DNA of 25,916 nt from Larix sibirica (Eukaryota; Streptophyta; Pinopsida; Pinales; Pinaceae), in contig NWUY0300037343.1 of the NCBI GenBank assembly GCA_004151065.3, positions 7,190 to 33,105 of the forward strand, given 5' to 3'. The notes under the pieces were generated by a model. It was not told the origin of the DNA, did not search any database, and saw only the letters and a program-made list of their open reading frames with translations. Below are positions 8,834 through 19,721 of this stretch, in pieces; the first letter of the stretch is position 1; each line of letters opens with the position of its first letter. A program made the position numbers and the translations under genes.

Positions 8834-10345
8834 CTACCAAATAGAAGTGCAAAAAGGATCGGAAACATATTGGTCCTTCCAATGGTCATACTCAGCACAA
8901 CACACCTCTAAAATGTGAAGAACCAGAGCGGGAGGGTGACTTAACAAATCAGCCATATGATTAACAATCCATTTCTTGTATTTAATAACTAGATGAAATT
9001 GTTGCAAATAGGAGGCCCATTTCAAGTGGCGCTACTCTTGATCTTGGATTGAGAATTAATAAAAATAAGGGGGTGTTGATCGTTGTGCAAAATAGTCTCC
9101 TTACCCAGGATATAGTGATGCCACTACTTCAAGACCTACACCAAGCTAGAAAAATCCTTATGATATGTATTGTAATTAAGCTTGGCAGCATAAAGGGTTT
9201 CTAAATAATAAGCAACGGGGTGTCCTCCATGTTTAAGAACAACACCGATAGCATATTGAGACACATCAGATTCAATCTCAAAGGATTGATGGAGATCAGG
9301 AAAATGAAGAACATGGGTTGAGAAAAGGGCCTACTTAAGGCACTGAAACCGATGGTTGGCTCGTGGGGACCAACATAAATGAGTCTGATTTGCTAGCTAA
9401 TGTAAGGGGTGTGCAAGCTCTGAAAAATTAGCAATAAACGACAGTAAAAATGATGCCATCCATGAAACTCTTGAGAGTTGCAGCACTGGTAGGAGGGGGA
9501 CAATTTTCCAAGACTTGGACTCGGTGGGAATTAAGACAAATGCCCTCTTGATTAATGACAAAGCCTAAATATTTGACCCAAGTCTAGCCAAAGAAATATT
9601 TGTGTCACTTCACCTATAACTTGTGAGTGTGCAAAAGGTCCAAAATTGTGCACACTTGTTGAAAGTGCTCTATCCAAGTAGCATTAAAGATTAAGATATC
9701 ATCCAAATAGATTACCACAAAACAACCTAGATGTGGATGGAAAATGTCATTAATTAACCTCATAAATGTAGTAGGGGCATTGGTGATCCCAAATGGCATC
9801 TCCATCCATTCATAAAGACCAACCTTGGTCTTCAAAACAATCTTCCATATGTCTGTAGCATTCATCCGGACTTGGTGGTACCCTGAGGTCATATCCATCT
9901 TTGTAAAGAAGCATGCACCACAAAGGTGATCCAGAAGCTCATTGATTCTGGGAAAAGGATAGAAATTATTGGCAATGGATTTATTGAGTGCATGGTAGTT
10001 AGGGACCAAACACCAATCCTCCATCATTTTCTTAGGAATGATGAAGATCGAAGAAGCACAAGGGGAAAAGTTGGGATGAATATAGCAAGAGCACAAAAGT
10101 TGCTAGAGTTGACATTCAATTTTAGAGGCTTCAGTAGGGGCGAGATGGTAAGAAGGAGCATTTGGTAAAGAGGCGCCAGGAATGAGATCAATAGAGTACT
10201 CAATGACACAAGGAGGGGGGAGAACAATAGGAGGTGAAAATACATTGGCAAATTCAACGAATAAAGGTGCCATGGTTGGGGGAGGGGGTTCAATGTTATT
10301 GCGCTTGAGAGGGAAAACCAGGCAGAGAGAGAGGCATTGGTTCAA
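8834..10345 (-). pseudogene. Ty3/gypsy reverse transcriptase and RNase H (broken)
   Basis: The RT entry segment (VIEYSIDLIPGASLPNAP) at about 10250 leads in another frame to SPCASSIFIIPKKM, FFTKMDMTSGYHQVRMN, MPFGITNAPTTFM and the YLDD active site at 9698-9709. Downstream, RNase H is recognisable only in pieces (ESDVSQYAIGVVLKHGG near 9270; KWASYLQQFHLVIKYKK near 9020-8970) with frame changes and stops. The start of the longest open piece, 10096-9614, is not a real initiator. Not expected to be functional. Confidence 0.85.
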
Positions 10346-10907
10346 ACTAACATGGCGAACAGTAGCATTGCTAAATAAGAGAGAGGGCTTCTATAAGGAA
10401 GATGAGGTTACATATACGTTTTGTCATCTTGATGAAGTCGGTACTGATGAGTATGGGCATGATAGACCGCTTGGAATTGATGCTGATAGGGAATACCGAG
10501 GAGAAGGTCAACGCAATCCAAAGGTGTTACATCACAGACCATAGAGTCAAGAAAGGAGCCAATGGAAAAAGTAATTGCAAAACGTCACAAGACCACGAGA
10601 GGGGGTGTGTCCTTGTGCACCTAGCCTAATTGAAACGGGGTGGGATGGAGGGTAGTGGGAAGGCCAAGGTGATCCATGAAATCGTGAGCCACCAAATTCT
10701 TTTTACTACCATTGTCCATAATGAGATTATCAATGACATTCTTGACTTGACAGTTGTGTGTAAAAAGGGGGGCTTGAGAGGTAGCAATATCCTCCAATTC
10801 CATGAGGATCAAAGAAGGATCAGAAGTAGTGGGGTTATCCAATTAAATGATCCCAGGAGGGGAAGTGATAGGAGGAAACAGGGAAGGAGTGGGAGATCCC
10901 ATTAGAC
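10346..10907 (-). pseudogene. Ty3/gypsy aspartic protease and linker (broken)
   Basis: Minus-strand 10842-10621 gives CQVKNVIDNLIMDNGSKKNL and LGLPTTLHPTPFQLG, the protease stretch of plant gypsy elements. The active-site triad reads D-N-G instead of the usual D-[ST]-G. A stop (GII*LDN) lies at the upstream edge. The linker to RT still shows LGIPYQH and QYRLHQDDKTY in a shifted frame near 10510-10400, with further stops. Confidence 0.7.
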
Positions 10908-11344
10908 CAAAAAAATGAGTGATATATATTATGTAAGAGTAATATACTCAATAATTCAATTAAATTATGTTTTATGTTTAGATTAACTAATTTAACTGAG
11001 AAACTTTAACATGAAAACTAGTAATTATCAATTTAAGAAAATACCATAATTTCACGGAAATTGGTAGTTTTTACCATTTAAACAATCCTATATATATATA
11101 TTTTGAGCATAACATGGAAATATTTTTTCACCGAACTAAATTCTACAATTGATACAAATGATCCTCAATTTGCATAAATAATCAAAAGTACAATCAAGAA
11201 TACATACTTAAACTTGTAAGTTAGACTTATAGTTGCACATTTAAAGCCAGCAGAATGTCCATCAACTCAGTAGCAGCTTCTAGGGAAACCACGTGTGGGG
11301 GACTGCTCTCCTCCCAACCAACCCCTCAGTCATAGATTGAGGGC
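10908..11344. other. AT-rich filler between two retroelement pieces
   Basis: No domain, LTR or RNA gene recognised. A (TA)n run lies at about 11090-11101. The same sequence recurs at 14500-14936 as part of the large duplication. Confidence 0.45.
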
Positions 11345-11848
11345 CCCCAAGCCCTCACTCAACAATACCAAGTCAATCAAACATCATAATCAAAATCATA
11401 TTCTACCCTCATCCTTCAAACTTCCATCTCCCTCCCAGCTCAAATATTTCCTCTAGAAGAGGAGGAAGGAAGAAGAACCCATATCCCCTTCTCCTTCCTC
11501 CTATTTCAGCTTTTCCAAGCTCCCCTAGGATGGACACATGCCCACATGCAATAATCCCCATGCAAAATTCCCCTAAATAGATCATAATAACATATTTTAC
11601 CATTTTCCTTTAATAATCCCTTCTTTAACTTAAGCCATGATTAATTTATCTTGATTTATTAAGTTTTATATTTATACTCTTATGAATCACATGCCCTTAA
11701 TATACTATTAATATAACCTACATAATCTAATATTGTTGTGCAAAGATTGGACCCACTTGTGTGGCCATCATGAGTATGTCCCATGCTTACACTATAACAT
11801 CAATATGCCCCTTAACACTAATGCATATGTGACAGAGGGGTGTTAGAT
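11345..11848 (-). mobile_element. LTR of a second gypsy-type family, copy 1
   Basis: About 500 bases homologous to 18489-18867 and 19343-19834, with many substitutions and small gaps. On the minus strand the LTR starts with TAACACCCCTCTGTCAC; the related copy has the classic TGTAACACCCC start, so the TG seems lost here. Just before it on the minus strand lies AGACAAAGTTCCTTTAAGGGAGG, as in the 3' end of many plant gypsy elements. This copy is therefore a 3' LTR facing left. The outer edge is not defined. Confidence 0.7.
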
Positions 11849-11885
11849 ACTTCCTCCCTTAAAGGAACTTTGTCTCGAATTTATT
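11849..11885 (-). other. Polypurine tract and pol 3' end signature
   Basis: The minus strand reads ttcgagacaaagttccttta then agggaggaag, directly before the LTR. This 'gagacaaa...cctttaaggg' string next to TAACACCC is a widespread junction in plant Ty3/gypsy elements. The internal DNA further upstream on the minus strand shows no pol domains. Confidence 0.6.
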
Positions 11886-13159
11886 GTTACAAGCTTCCTA
11901 ACCATAAAACTTCTACTTCCTCCTGTACACCCTCACCTTGAGAATCATACCATCCGATCAACCTCCATAACCCTCTACACCAATACTCTGGACGGTCCCG
12001 CTCGCCATGGCACGGTTCCTCTACTGTAACCTGTCTGTGGATCATATAGTAGGCATCAAAAGTCATCAGGGTTAGCCTAATGGCTAAGCTTATCTGTTAC
12101 GACCTCATCGGCCACATCGGATTTTGGTATACTTCCGATATCTATCTTTACCTCATCAATCACATTGGATTTTGGCCTCATTTCGTCACCTCATCGATTG
12201 CATCAGATTTTGGTCAACTAGACATCTCAAAAGGTAGGCCCTAACTTCCTCCATATCCCTCCAAGTAAATCAACCCCAGTATTGGAAGTCCATCTCCATA
12301 TACCTCCCTCTATGGCTGACATACCTCAAGTCATGGACTTATGACATAATCATAGCTGGCAAGGTATTACTGAGTGAGTTGTCCCCATCCCATAAGGTGT
12401 TACTTGTAACCATTCTCTCTCGTGGTTATGGGATCCCATGAGATCCTAGTATGGCTTGGCCTCGAAGGGCCTAGAGTGGAATTCATTTAACACTTCCACT
12501 CACAATCATATAGTCAGTCATTAATCATCACAAAAGAAGACCACATACAATAACTCATTACTTCATGACCATACAATATCAACAAAGCAAGTGCACTTAT
12601 TGCATCACCTCATTTTTACTGAGAAAATCAAGAAGGACATGTTACCATAAAGCATCTCACATCACAAGAAAATATGTCATCACCATCATAGCTAGAATCT
12701 CATATTATTACCTAACCTCATTTAATTAATCATACATACTAGGGATTTGCATGTAAAACCACATGTTATGATGCTCATTTAATCTTCAATTATTATGGAA
12801 TAAGTCTTCACAATACCAAATGATAAATTAAGCATCTCACATAATCACAAGTATAGTATGAACCAATGAAGCAAAATACGAACATTGTTCCTTGACATAC
12901 TATCTCAAGCGCTTAATGTATGAAAAAATAATCATGTTACCAAACTATATGCAGTTACAAATCATTATCATGATCAATTACTCATTCATTTATGATGGGA
13001 CAAGTCTTATGTAAATAAGACATACAAAGATCATAGACAACATGAATCAACTGAGAAAGGAACATGAGTAAAACTATCATAAAAACTTGACAATACAAAC
13101 TAATCTTATCTTCAACATATCATCATTATAATAACCTCACAAGAATATAAACTAATATG
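11886..13159. other. Unassigned, probably retroelement-internal sequence
   Basis: No open frame with a known domain on either strand. Around 12098-12215 the string 'acctcatcg...acatcggattttgg' occurs three times in diverged form, about 40-55 bases apart. The rest is AT-rich with many 'catcat' and 'catatc' words. Its place directly inside an LTR and purine tract suggests the interior of a non-coding (non-autonomous) element. Confidence 0.4.
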
Positions 13160-13160
13160 N
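13160..13160. other. Single N: probable join of overlapping contigs
   Basis: The N lies exactly between the end of one copy and the start of the other copy of a 3.6-kb direct repeat. That is the pattern left when two contigs that overlap are placed end to end without merging. Confidence 0.85.
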
Positions 13161-14499
13161 AATGACAAAGCCTAAATATTTGACCCAAGTCTAGCCAAAG
13201 AAATATTTGTGTCACTTCACCTATAACTTGTGAGTGTGCAAAAGGTCCAAAATTGTGCACACGTGTTGAAAGTGCTCTATCCAAGTAGCATTACAGATTA
13301 AGATATCATCCAAACAACCTAGATGTGGATGGAAAATGACATTAATTAACCTCATAAATGTAGTAGGGGCATTGGTGATCCCAAATGGCATCTCCATCCA
13401 TTCATAAAGACCAACCTTGGTCTTCAAAACAATCTTCCATATGTCTGTAGCATTCATCCGGACTTGGTGGTACCCTGAGGTCATATCCATCTTTGTAAAG
13501 AAGCATGCACCACAAAGGTGATCCAGAAGCTCATTGATTCTGGGAAAAGGATAGAAATTATTGGCAATGGATTTATTGAGTGCATGGTAGTTAGGGACCA
13601 AACACCAATCCTCCATCATTTTCTTAGGAATGATGAAGATCGAAGAAGCACAAGGGGAAAAGTTGGGATGAATATAGCAAGAGCACAAAAGTTGCTAGAG
13701 TTGACATTCAATTTTAGAGGCTTCAGTAGGGGCGAGATGGTAAGAAGGAGCATTTGGTAAAGAGGCGCCAGGAATGAGATCAATAGAGTACTCAATGACA
13801 CAAGGAGGGGGGAGAACAATAGGAGGCGAAAATACATTGGCAAATTCAACGAATAAAGGTGCCATGGTTGGGGGAGGGGGTTCAATGTTATTGCGCTTGA
13901 GAGGGAAAACCAGGCAGAGAGAGAGGCATTGGTTCAAACTAACATGGCGAACAGTAGCATTGCTAAATAAGAGAGAGGGCTTCTATAAGGAAGATGAGGT
14001 TACATATACGTTTTGTCATCTTGATGAAGTCAGTACTGATGAGTATGGGCATGATAGACTGCTTGGAATTGATGCTGATAGGGAATACCGAGGAGAAGGT
14101 CAACGCAATCCAAAGGTGTTACATCACAGACCATAGAGTCAAGAAAGGAGCCAATGGAAAAAGTAATTGCAAAACGTCACAAGACCACGAGAGGGGGTGT
14201 GTCCTTGTGCACCTAGCCTAATTGAAACGGGGTGGGATGGAGGGTAGTGGGAAGGCCAAGGTGATCCATGAAATCGTGAGCCACCAAATTCTTTTTACTA
14301 CCATTGTCCATAATGAGATTATCAATGACATTCTTGACTTGACAGTTGTGTGTAAAAAGGGGGGCTTGAGAGGTAGCAATATCCTCCAATTCCATGAGGA
14401 TCAAAGAAGGATCAGAAGTAGTGGGGTTATCCAATTAAATGATCCCAGGAGGGGAAGTGATAGGAGGAAACAGGGAAGGAGTGGGAGATCCCATTAGAC
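13161..14499 (-). pseudogene. Second copy of gypsy RT and protease relic, YLDD motif damaged
   Basis: Same RT and protease pieces as 9554-10907. A 15-base in-frame deletion at about 13314 removes five residues directly before Leu-Asp-Asp, including the Tyr of the YxDD active site, so the sequence reads GCLDDIL. Three further differences change residues nearby (Asp to Val, Phe to Cys, Gln to His). The copy starts mid-RT at the N. Confidence 0.85.
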
Positions 14500-14936
14500 C
14501 AAAAAAATGAGTGATATATATTATGTAAGAGTAATATACTCAATAATTCAATTAAATTATGTTTTATGTTTAGATTAACTAATTTAACTGAGAAACTTTA
14601 ACATGAAAACTAATAATTATCAATTTAAGAAAATACCATAATTTCACGGAAATTGGTAGTTTTTACCATTTAAACAATCCTATATATATATATTTTGAGC
14701 ATAACATGGAAATATTTTTTCACCGAACTAAATTCTACAATTGATACAAATGATCCTCAATTTGCATAAATAATCAAAAGTACAATCAAGAATACATACT
14801 TAAACTTGTAAGTTAGACTTATAGTTGCACATTTAAAGCCAGCAGAATGTCCATCAACTCAGTAGCAGCTTCTAGGGAAACCACGTGTGGGGGACTGCTC
14901 TCCTCCCAACCAACCCCTCAGTCATAGATTGAGGGC

Positions 14937-15440
14937 CCCCAAGCCCTCACTCAACAATACCAAGTCAATCAAACATCATAATCAAAATCATATTCTACCC
15001 TCATCCTTCAAACTTCCATCTCCCTCCCAGCTCAAATATTTCCTCTAGAAGAGGAGGAAGGAAGAAGAACCCATATCCCCTTCTCCTTCCTCCTATTTCA
15101 GCTTTTCCAAGCTCCCCTAGGATGGACACATGCCCACATGCAATAATCCCCATGCAAAATTCCCCTAAATAGATCATAATAACATATTTTACCATTTTCC
15201 TTTAATAATCCCTTCTTTAACTTAAGCCATGATTAATTTATCTTGATTTATTAAGTTTTATATTTATACTCTTATGAATCACATGCCCTTAATATACTAT
15301 TAATATAACCTACATAATCTAATATTGTTGTGCAAAGATTGGACCCACTTGTGTGGCCATCATGAGTATGTCCCATGCTTACACTATAACATCAATATGC
15401 CCCTTAACACTAATGCATATGTGACAGAGGGGTGTTAGAT
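14937..15440 (-). mobile_element. LTR of the second gypsy family, copy within the duplication
   Basis: Duplicate of 11345-11848 at offset 3592, with the same altered start and the same adjoining purine tract. See that entry for motif details. Confidence 0.7.
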
Positions 15441-16699
15441 ACTTCCTCCCTTAAAGGAACTTTGTCTCGAATTTATTGTTACAAGCTTCCTAACCATAAA
15501 ACTTCTACTTCCTCCTGTACACCCTCACCTTGAGAATCATACCATCCGATCAACCTCCATAACCCTCTACACCAATACTCTGGACGGTCCCGCTCGCCAT
15601 GGCACGGTTCCTCTACTGTAACCTGTCTGTGGATCATATAGTAGGCATCAAAAGTCATCAGGGTTAGCCTAATGGCTAAGCTTATCTGTTACGACCTCAT
15701 CGGCCACATCGGATTTTGGTATACTTCCGATATCTATCTTTACCTCATCAATCACATTGGATTTTGGCCTCATTTCGTCACCTCATCGATTGCATCAGAT
15801 TTTGGTCAACTAGACATCTCAAAAGGTAGGCCCTAACTTCCTCCATATCCCTCCAAGTAAATCAACCCCAGTATTGGAAGTCCATCTCCATATACCTCCC
15901 TCTATGGCTGACATACCTCAAGTCATGGACTTATGACATAATCATAGCTGGCAAGGTATTACTGAGTGAGTTGTCCCCATCCCATAAGGTGTTACTTGTA
16001 ACCATTCTCTCTCGTGGTTATGGGATCCCATGAGATCCTAGTATGGCTTGGCCTCGAAGGGCCTAGAGTGGAATTCATTTAACACTTCCACTCACAATCA
16101 TATAGTCAGTCATTAATCATCACAAAAGAAGACCACATACAATAACTCATTACTTCATGACCATACAATATCAACAAAGCAAGTGCACTTATTGCATCAC
16201 CTCATTTTTACTGAGAAAATCAAGAAGGACATGTTACCATAAAGCATCTCACATCACAAGAAAATATGTCATCACCATCATAGCTAGAATCTCATATTAT
16301 TACCTAACCTCATTTAATTAATCATACATACTAGGGATTTGCATGTAAAACCACATGTTATGATGCTCATTTAATCTTCAATTATTATGGAATAAGTCTT
16401 CACAATACCAAATGATAAATTAAGCATCTCACATAATCACAAGTATAGTATGAACCAATGAAGCAAAATACGAACATTGTTCCTTGACATACTATCTCAA
16501 GCGCTTAATGTATGAAAAAATAATCATGTTACCAAACTATATGCAGTTACAAATCATTATCATGATCAATTACTCATTCATTTATGATGGGACAAGTCTT
16601 ATGTAAATAAGACATACAAAGATCATAGACAACATGAATCAACTGAGAAAGGAACATGAGTAAAACTATCATAAAAACTTGACAATACAAACTAATCTT

Positions 16700-16945
16700 A
16701 TCTTCAACATATCATCATTATAATAACCTCACAAGAATATAAACTAACATGCATCATCTTAAACATAGACCATATAATCATTTTCAACATATCATCATTA
16801 TAATAACCTCACAAGAATATAAAGTAATATGGATCATTTGAGATATGGACCATATAATGGTCACGAAGCATTCACAAGAATAGAAAGTAGCATGGATCAT
16901 TTGAGATATGGACCATATAATGGTCACTAATCATTCTCAACATAG
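16700..16945. repeat. Imperfect tandem repeat, three units
   Basis: 'tcttcaacatatcatcatta' at 16701 recurs as 'ttttcaacatatcatcatta' at 16781, period 80. 'cacaagaatataaagtaatatgg...ggaccatataatggtcac' then recurs as 'cacaagaatagaaagtagcatgg...' 63 bases on. The first contig copy (to 13159) breaks off inside the first unit, which explains why assembly stopped there. Confidence 0.75.
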
Positions 16946-17939
16946 ACTTCATAATATCAACATGGTTATCAATGCTTCGGGATTTTTTTAATTGTCACAA
17001 TTAACAAGTTCTTGTTAAGGCAATGTGTACACCCTAAAGATGTGTTGTGCAGAATGCAACAGCATCCACGGGCTTGGGCTTGGTAGAATATTCTCTGCTT
17101 GGCACTTGGTCAGCGATGATTAATAAGGGTTAATAATCCTACATGAATAATAGGGTTTTAATAGGAGCCCTTGATATCAAAAATCATATTTAAGAGGAAT
17201 AATGGAACATTCCAACCACTCCAAACAAGCAAATTTCTCAACAAAGTATCCACTAACATTGACAAAGAGGATAAGGTTGTTATAGTGATTTTATAGGAAA
17301 AAGATTCAAACATCGAACCAATAGTCACAAAGCACCATAAAGGAAATAAATTTGCAGTCATGTCACCTTTATGCATGCAGTTTGTTATAATTGGGTAGAT
17401 AAAGAACTTGGTTCTTGTAATTGATGGATCATGTCTAGCTGACAGTATAATTCATTTATTAGGAAAAAATTAACTCTACGGTCGACAAAGATATAGTGGC
17501 AGTGGGTCTTTATGACACTAATAGACTAGTCATAGTAATGATGCACCTAACATACTAAATTAATCCATAAGCTCCTTCTCGATGCTTGATATCATTGAGG
17601 CGCACAACCGACTGGAAATGAAGTAATGAGTTGCAAACCTCTAAAAATTCCCTTGAGTCCAATTCATGCTCTAGTTTCTCCCATTCTGAACTTGACAACT
17701 TGACGAGGGTCTCTCTTTTCATTGGGAGGTTGGTTTCTAAAGTTCCCCTTTAAAAAAAATTGAAAGAAATTGTTTATCAAGAGAAGTCATTATGGAGAGT
17801 GCTTTTGAGTTAGCTGTTTAAAGATTTTATTTTTAGGCTCGCGAGGCTCGTAGTTTTGAGGTTCTGAGTCAATATGTTGGCTTGGTTGTTCTGGAAAAGG
17901 AGTAAAATTGTTTATTTAATTGGAGGGATCATGAAGTCA
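16946..17939. other. Long stretch without recognised content
   Basis: Both strands were read. A minus-strand open piece at 17376-17158 has no family motif and is flanked by stops in all frames. Nothing here can be supported as a gene, RNA or element end. Confidence 0.45.
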
Positions 17940-18153
17940 TTTTACTTGGTCGACTGGATTTTCTTTGCAATGCTTTGTGTTTGTGTTGTGCATCCAAAGG
18001 AAATTCATTTGCATCTGCTTTCAGAAATAGAGGTGTTGTCAACTTATTTTACTTGGTCGACTGGATTTTCTTTGCAATGCTCTGTGTTTGTGTTGTGCAT
18101 ACAAAGGAAATTCATTTGCATCTGCTTTCAGAAATAGAGGTGTTGTCAACTTA
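17940..18153 (+). repeat. 107-bp tandem duplication
   Basis: 'ttttacttggtcgactggat' at 17940 recurs at 18047, and the whole unit repeats with very few changes (atgctttg/atgctctg, catccaaag/catacaaag). Short open frames across it give the same peptide twice (SFYLVDWIFFAMLCVCVVH) but match no family I know. A further copy pair is seen at 18869-19007 because of the duplicated contig end. Confidence 0.85.
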
Positions 18154-18867
18154 TTATTACCCTATATTAGAAACCTTGGGGCCTGCATTGCAGCCTCTCT
18201 AGTATATCCCTTGGGAGCTTCTTGGCCCTCAATTTATGCAAACCAAAATTTGTGTTGTTTGTTTCATACATCTCAAAACCTCCTCTCTTTCGAAAAATGA
18301 ATTCTCCCAAGTTGATCTAGGCTGGCCCAATGTTGAAGAGTATCTAACAAAGGCAAATTTGGATGGCACTTTGCAACCAGGCAGGAAACTGTTGGTCAAG
18401 TGCTCATGTAACTGTAGGAAAAAGAGGGGGGAAATATTGCTCTGCTTGTAAGGCCATTGCTAAACAACCAATGGAGATGATAGATACACCCTTCAATTAG
18501 CAATACCAAGCCAACCGAACATCATAATCAGAATCATATTCTACCCTCAACCTCTGAACCTTCATCTCCCTCCTATCTCACGGAACTCCTTCGGAAGAGG
18601 AGGAAGGAAGAAGAACCCTTATCCCCTTCTCCTTCCTCCTATTTAAGTTTTTCCAAGCTCGCCTAGGATGGGCACATGTTCACATGCAATATTCCCCTAA
18701 ATAGATAAATACATCATAATTACATATTTTACTATTCTCCTTTAATAATCCCTTCTTTAACCTAAGCCATGATTAATTTATCTTAATTTGTTAAGTTTTA
18801 TATTTGTACTCTTATGAATCTCATGCCTTTAATATACTATTAATATGAACCTACATAATCTAATACT
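18015..18867 (+). repeat. 853-bp duplicated segment, first copy
   Basis: Matches 18869-19721 at constant offset 854, ending one base before the N. Five differences were seen and all are transitions, each G or C here and A or T in the other copy (cactttg/cattttg, ccaggca/ccaagca, ctgctt/ctactt, cacgga/cacaga, atgaac/ataaac). Includes part of the 107-bp repeat, an unrecognised frame (VDLGWPNVEEYLTKANLDG) and most of the LTR. Confidence 0.9.
18489..18867 (-). mobile_element. LTR of the second gypsy family, cut by the N
   Basis: Homologous to 11345-11730 (shared 'gaggaggaaggaagaagaac' and 'ttaataatcccttctttaac'). It is truncated at 18867 by the contig join, and the complete version follows at 19343-19834. 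Confidence 0.65.
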
Positions 18868-18868
18868 N
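18868..18868. other. Single N: probable join of overlapping contigs
   Basis: As at 13160, an 853-bp segment ends immediately before the N and starts again immediately after it. The simplest reading is an unmerged overlap. Confidence 0.85.
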
Positions 18869-19721
18869 CTGCTTTCAGAAATAGAGGTGTTGTCAACTTA
18901 TTTTACTTGGTCGACTGGATTTTCTTTGCAATGCTCTGTGTTTGTGTTGTGCATACAAAGGAAATTCATTTGCATCTGCTTTCAGAAATAGAGGTGTTGT
19001 CAACTTATTATTACCCTATATTAGAAACCTTGGGGCCTGCATTGCAGCCTCTCTAGTATATCCCTTGGGAGCTTCTTGGCCCTCAATTTATGCAAACCAA
19101 AATTTGTGTTGTTTGTTTCATACATCTCAAAACCTCCTCTCTTTCGAAAAATGAATTCTCCCAAGTTGATCTAGGCTGGCCCAATGTTGAAGAGTATCTA
19201 ACAAAGGCAAATTTGGATGGCATTTTGCAACCAAGCAGGAAACTGTTGGTCAAGTGCTCATGTAACTGTAGGAAAAAGAGGGGGGAAATATTGCTCTACT
19301 TGTAAGGCCATTGCTAAACAACCAATGGAGATGATAGATACACCCTTCAATTAGCAATACCAAGCCAACCGAACATCATAATCAGAATCATATTCTACCC
19401 TCAACCTCTGAACCTTCATCTCCCTCCTATCTCACAGAACTCCTTCGGAAGAGGAGGAAGGAAGAAGAACCCTTATCCCCTTCTCCTTCCTCCTATTTAA
19501 GTTTTTCCAAGCTCGCCTAGGATGGGCACATGTTCACATGCAATATTCCCCTAAATAGATAAATACATCATAATTACATATTTTACTATTCTCCTTTAAT
19601 AATCCCTTCTTTAACCTAAGCCATGATTAATTTATCTTAATTTGTTAAGTTTTATATTTGTACTCTTATGAATCTCATGCCTTTAATATACTATTAATAT
19701 AAACCTACATAATCTAATACT
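18869..19721 (+). repeat. 853-bp duplicated segment, second copy
   Basis: Repeats 18015-18867 with five transitions. It starts inside the 107-bp tandem repeat, which would explain why a contig began there. The LTR it carries runs on uninterrupted to 19834. Confidence 0.9.

Larger units (their letters stand above)
7021..10907 (-). mobile_element. Truncated, inactive Ty3/gypsy retroelement
   Basis: Minus-strand order from 10907 leftward is protease, reverse transcriptase, RNase H, integrase, GPY/F tail, purine tract and candidate 3' LTR. That order is the Ty3/gypsy (Metaviridae) arrangement. Every domain carries stops or frameshifts, so no polyprotein can be made. Sequence beyond 10907 changes abruptly to AT-rich DNA, with no gag zinc knuckle, primer-binding site or 5' LTR, so the 5' third is missing. 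A second near-identical copy of the RT-protease half lies at 13161-14499. Confidence 0.85.
9554..13159 (+). repeat. 3.6-kb duplicated segment, first copy
   Basis: Matches 13161-16751 from end to end. The offset is 3607 up to about 9707 and 3592 after it, because the second copy lacks 15 bases. About eight substitutions were seen, for example ggaggtg/ggaggcg, gtcggta/gtcagta and accgctt/actgctt. The copy ends one base before the N, and the other begins one base after it. Confidence 0.9.
13161..16751 (+). repeat. 3.6-kb duplicated segment, second copy
   Basis: Near-identical repeat of 9554-13159. It contains the same RT and protease relics, the AT-rich filler (14500-14936), the LTR (14937-15440), its purine tract (15441-15477) and the unassigned block (15478-16751). 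Whether it exists in the genome as a separate copy is doubtful. Confidence 0.9.

Noticed and set aside
9926-10905. Plus-strand open frames across the gypsy RT and protease region
   Set aside because: Antisense shadows of the minus-strand pol relic; same for the duplicate at 13518-14497.
9554-16751. Genuine segmental tandem duplication as the first explanation of the 3.6-kb repeat
   Set aside because: Not excluded, but the N lying exactly between the copies, and the same pattern at 18868, make an unmerged assembly overlap more likely.
17158-17376. Minus-strand 72-codon frame that at first resembled an integrase or protease fragment
   Set aside because: No catalytic motif could be aligned in this or neighbouring frames.
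17874-18451. Chain of plus-strand frames with hydrophobic repeats, possible small membrane protein
   Set aside because: The repeated peptide results from a 107-bp tandem duplication, the frames are broken, and no family fits.
18489-18540. Possible tRNA-Met primer-binding site (minus strand 'cttggtattgct')
   Set aside because: Matches the usual TGGTATCAGAGC only over the first six bases, and the same string occurs inside the homologous region of the other LTR.
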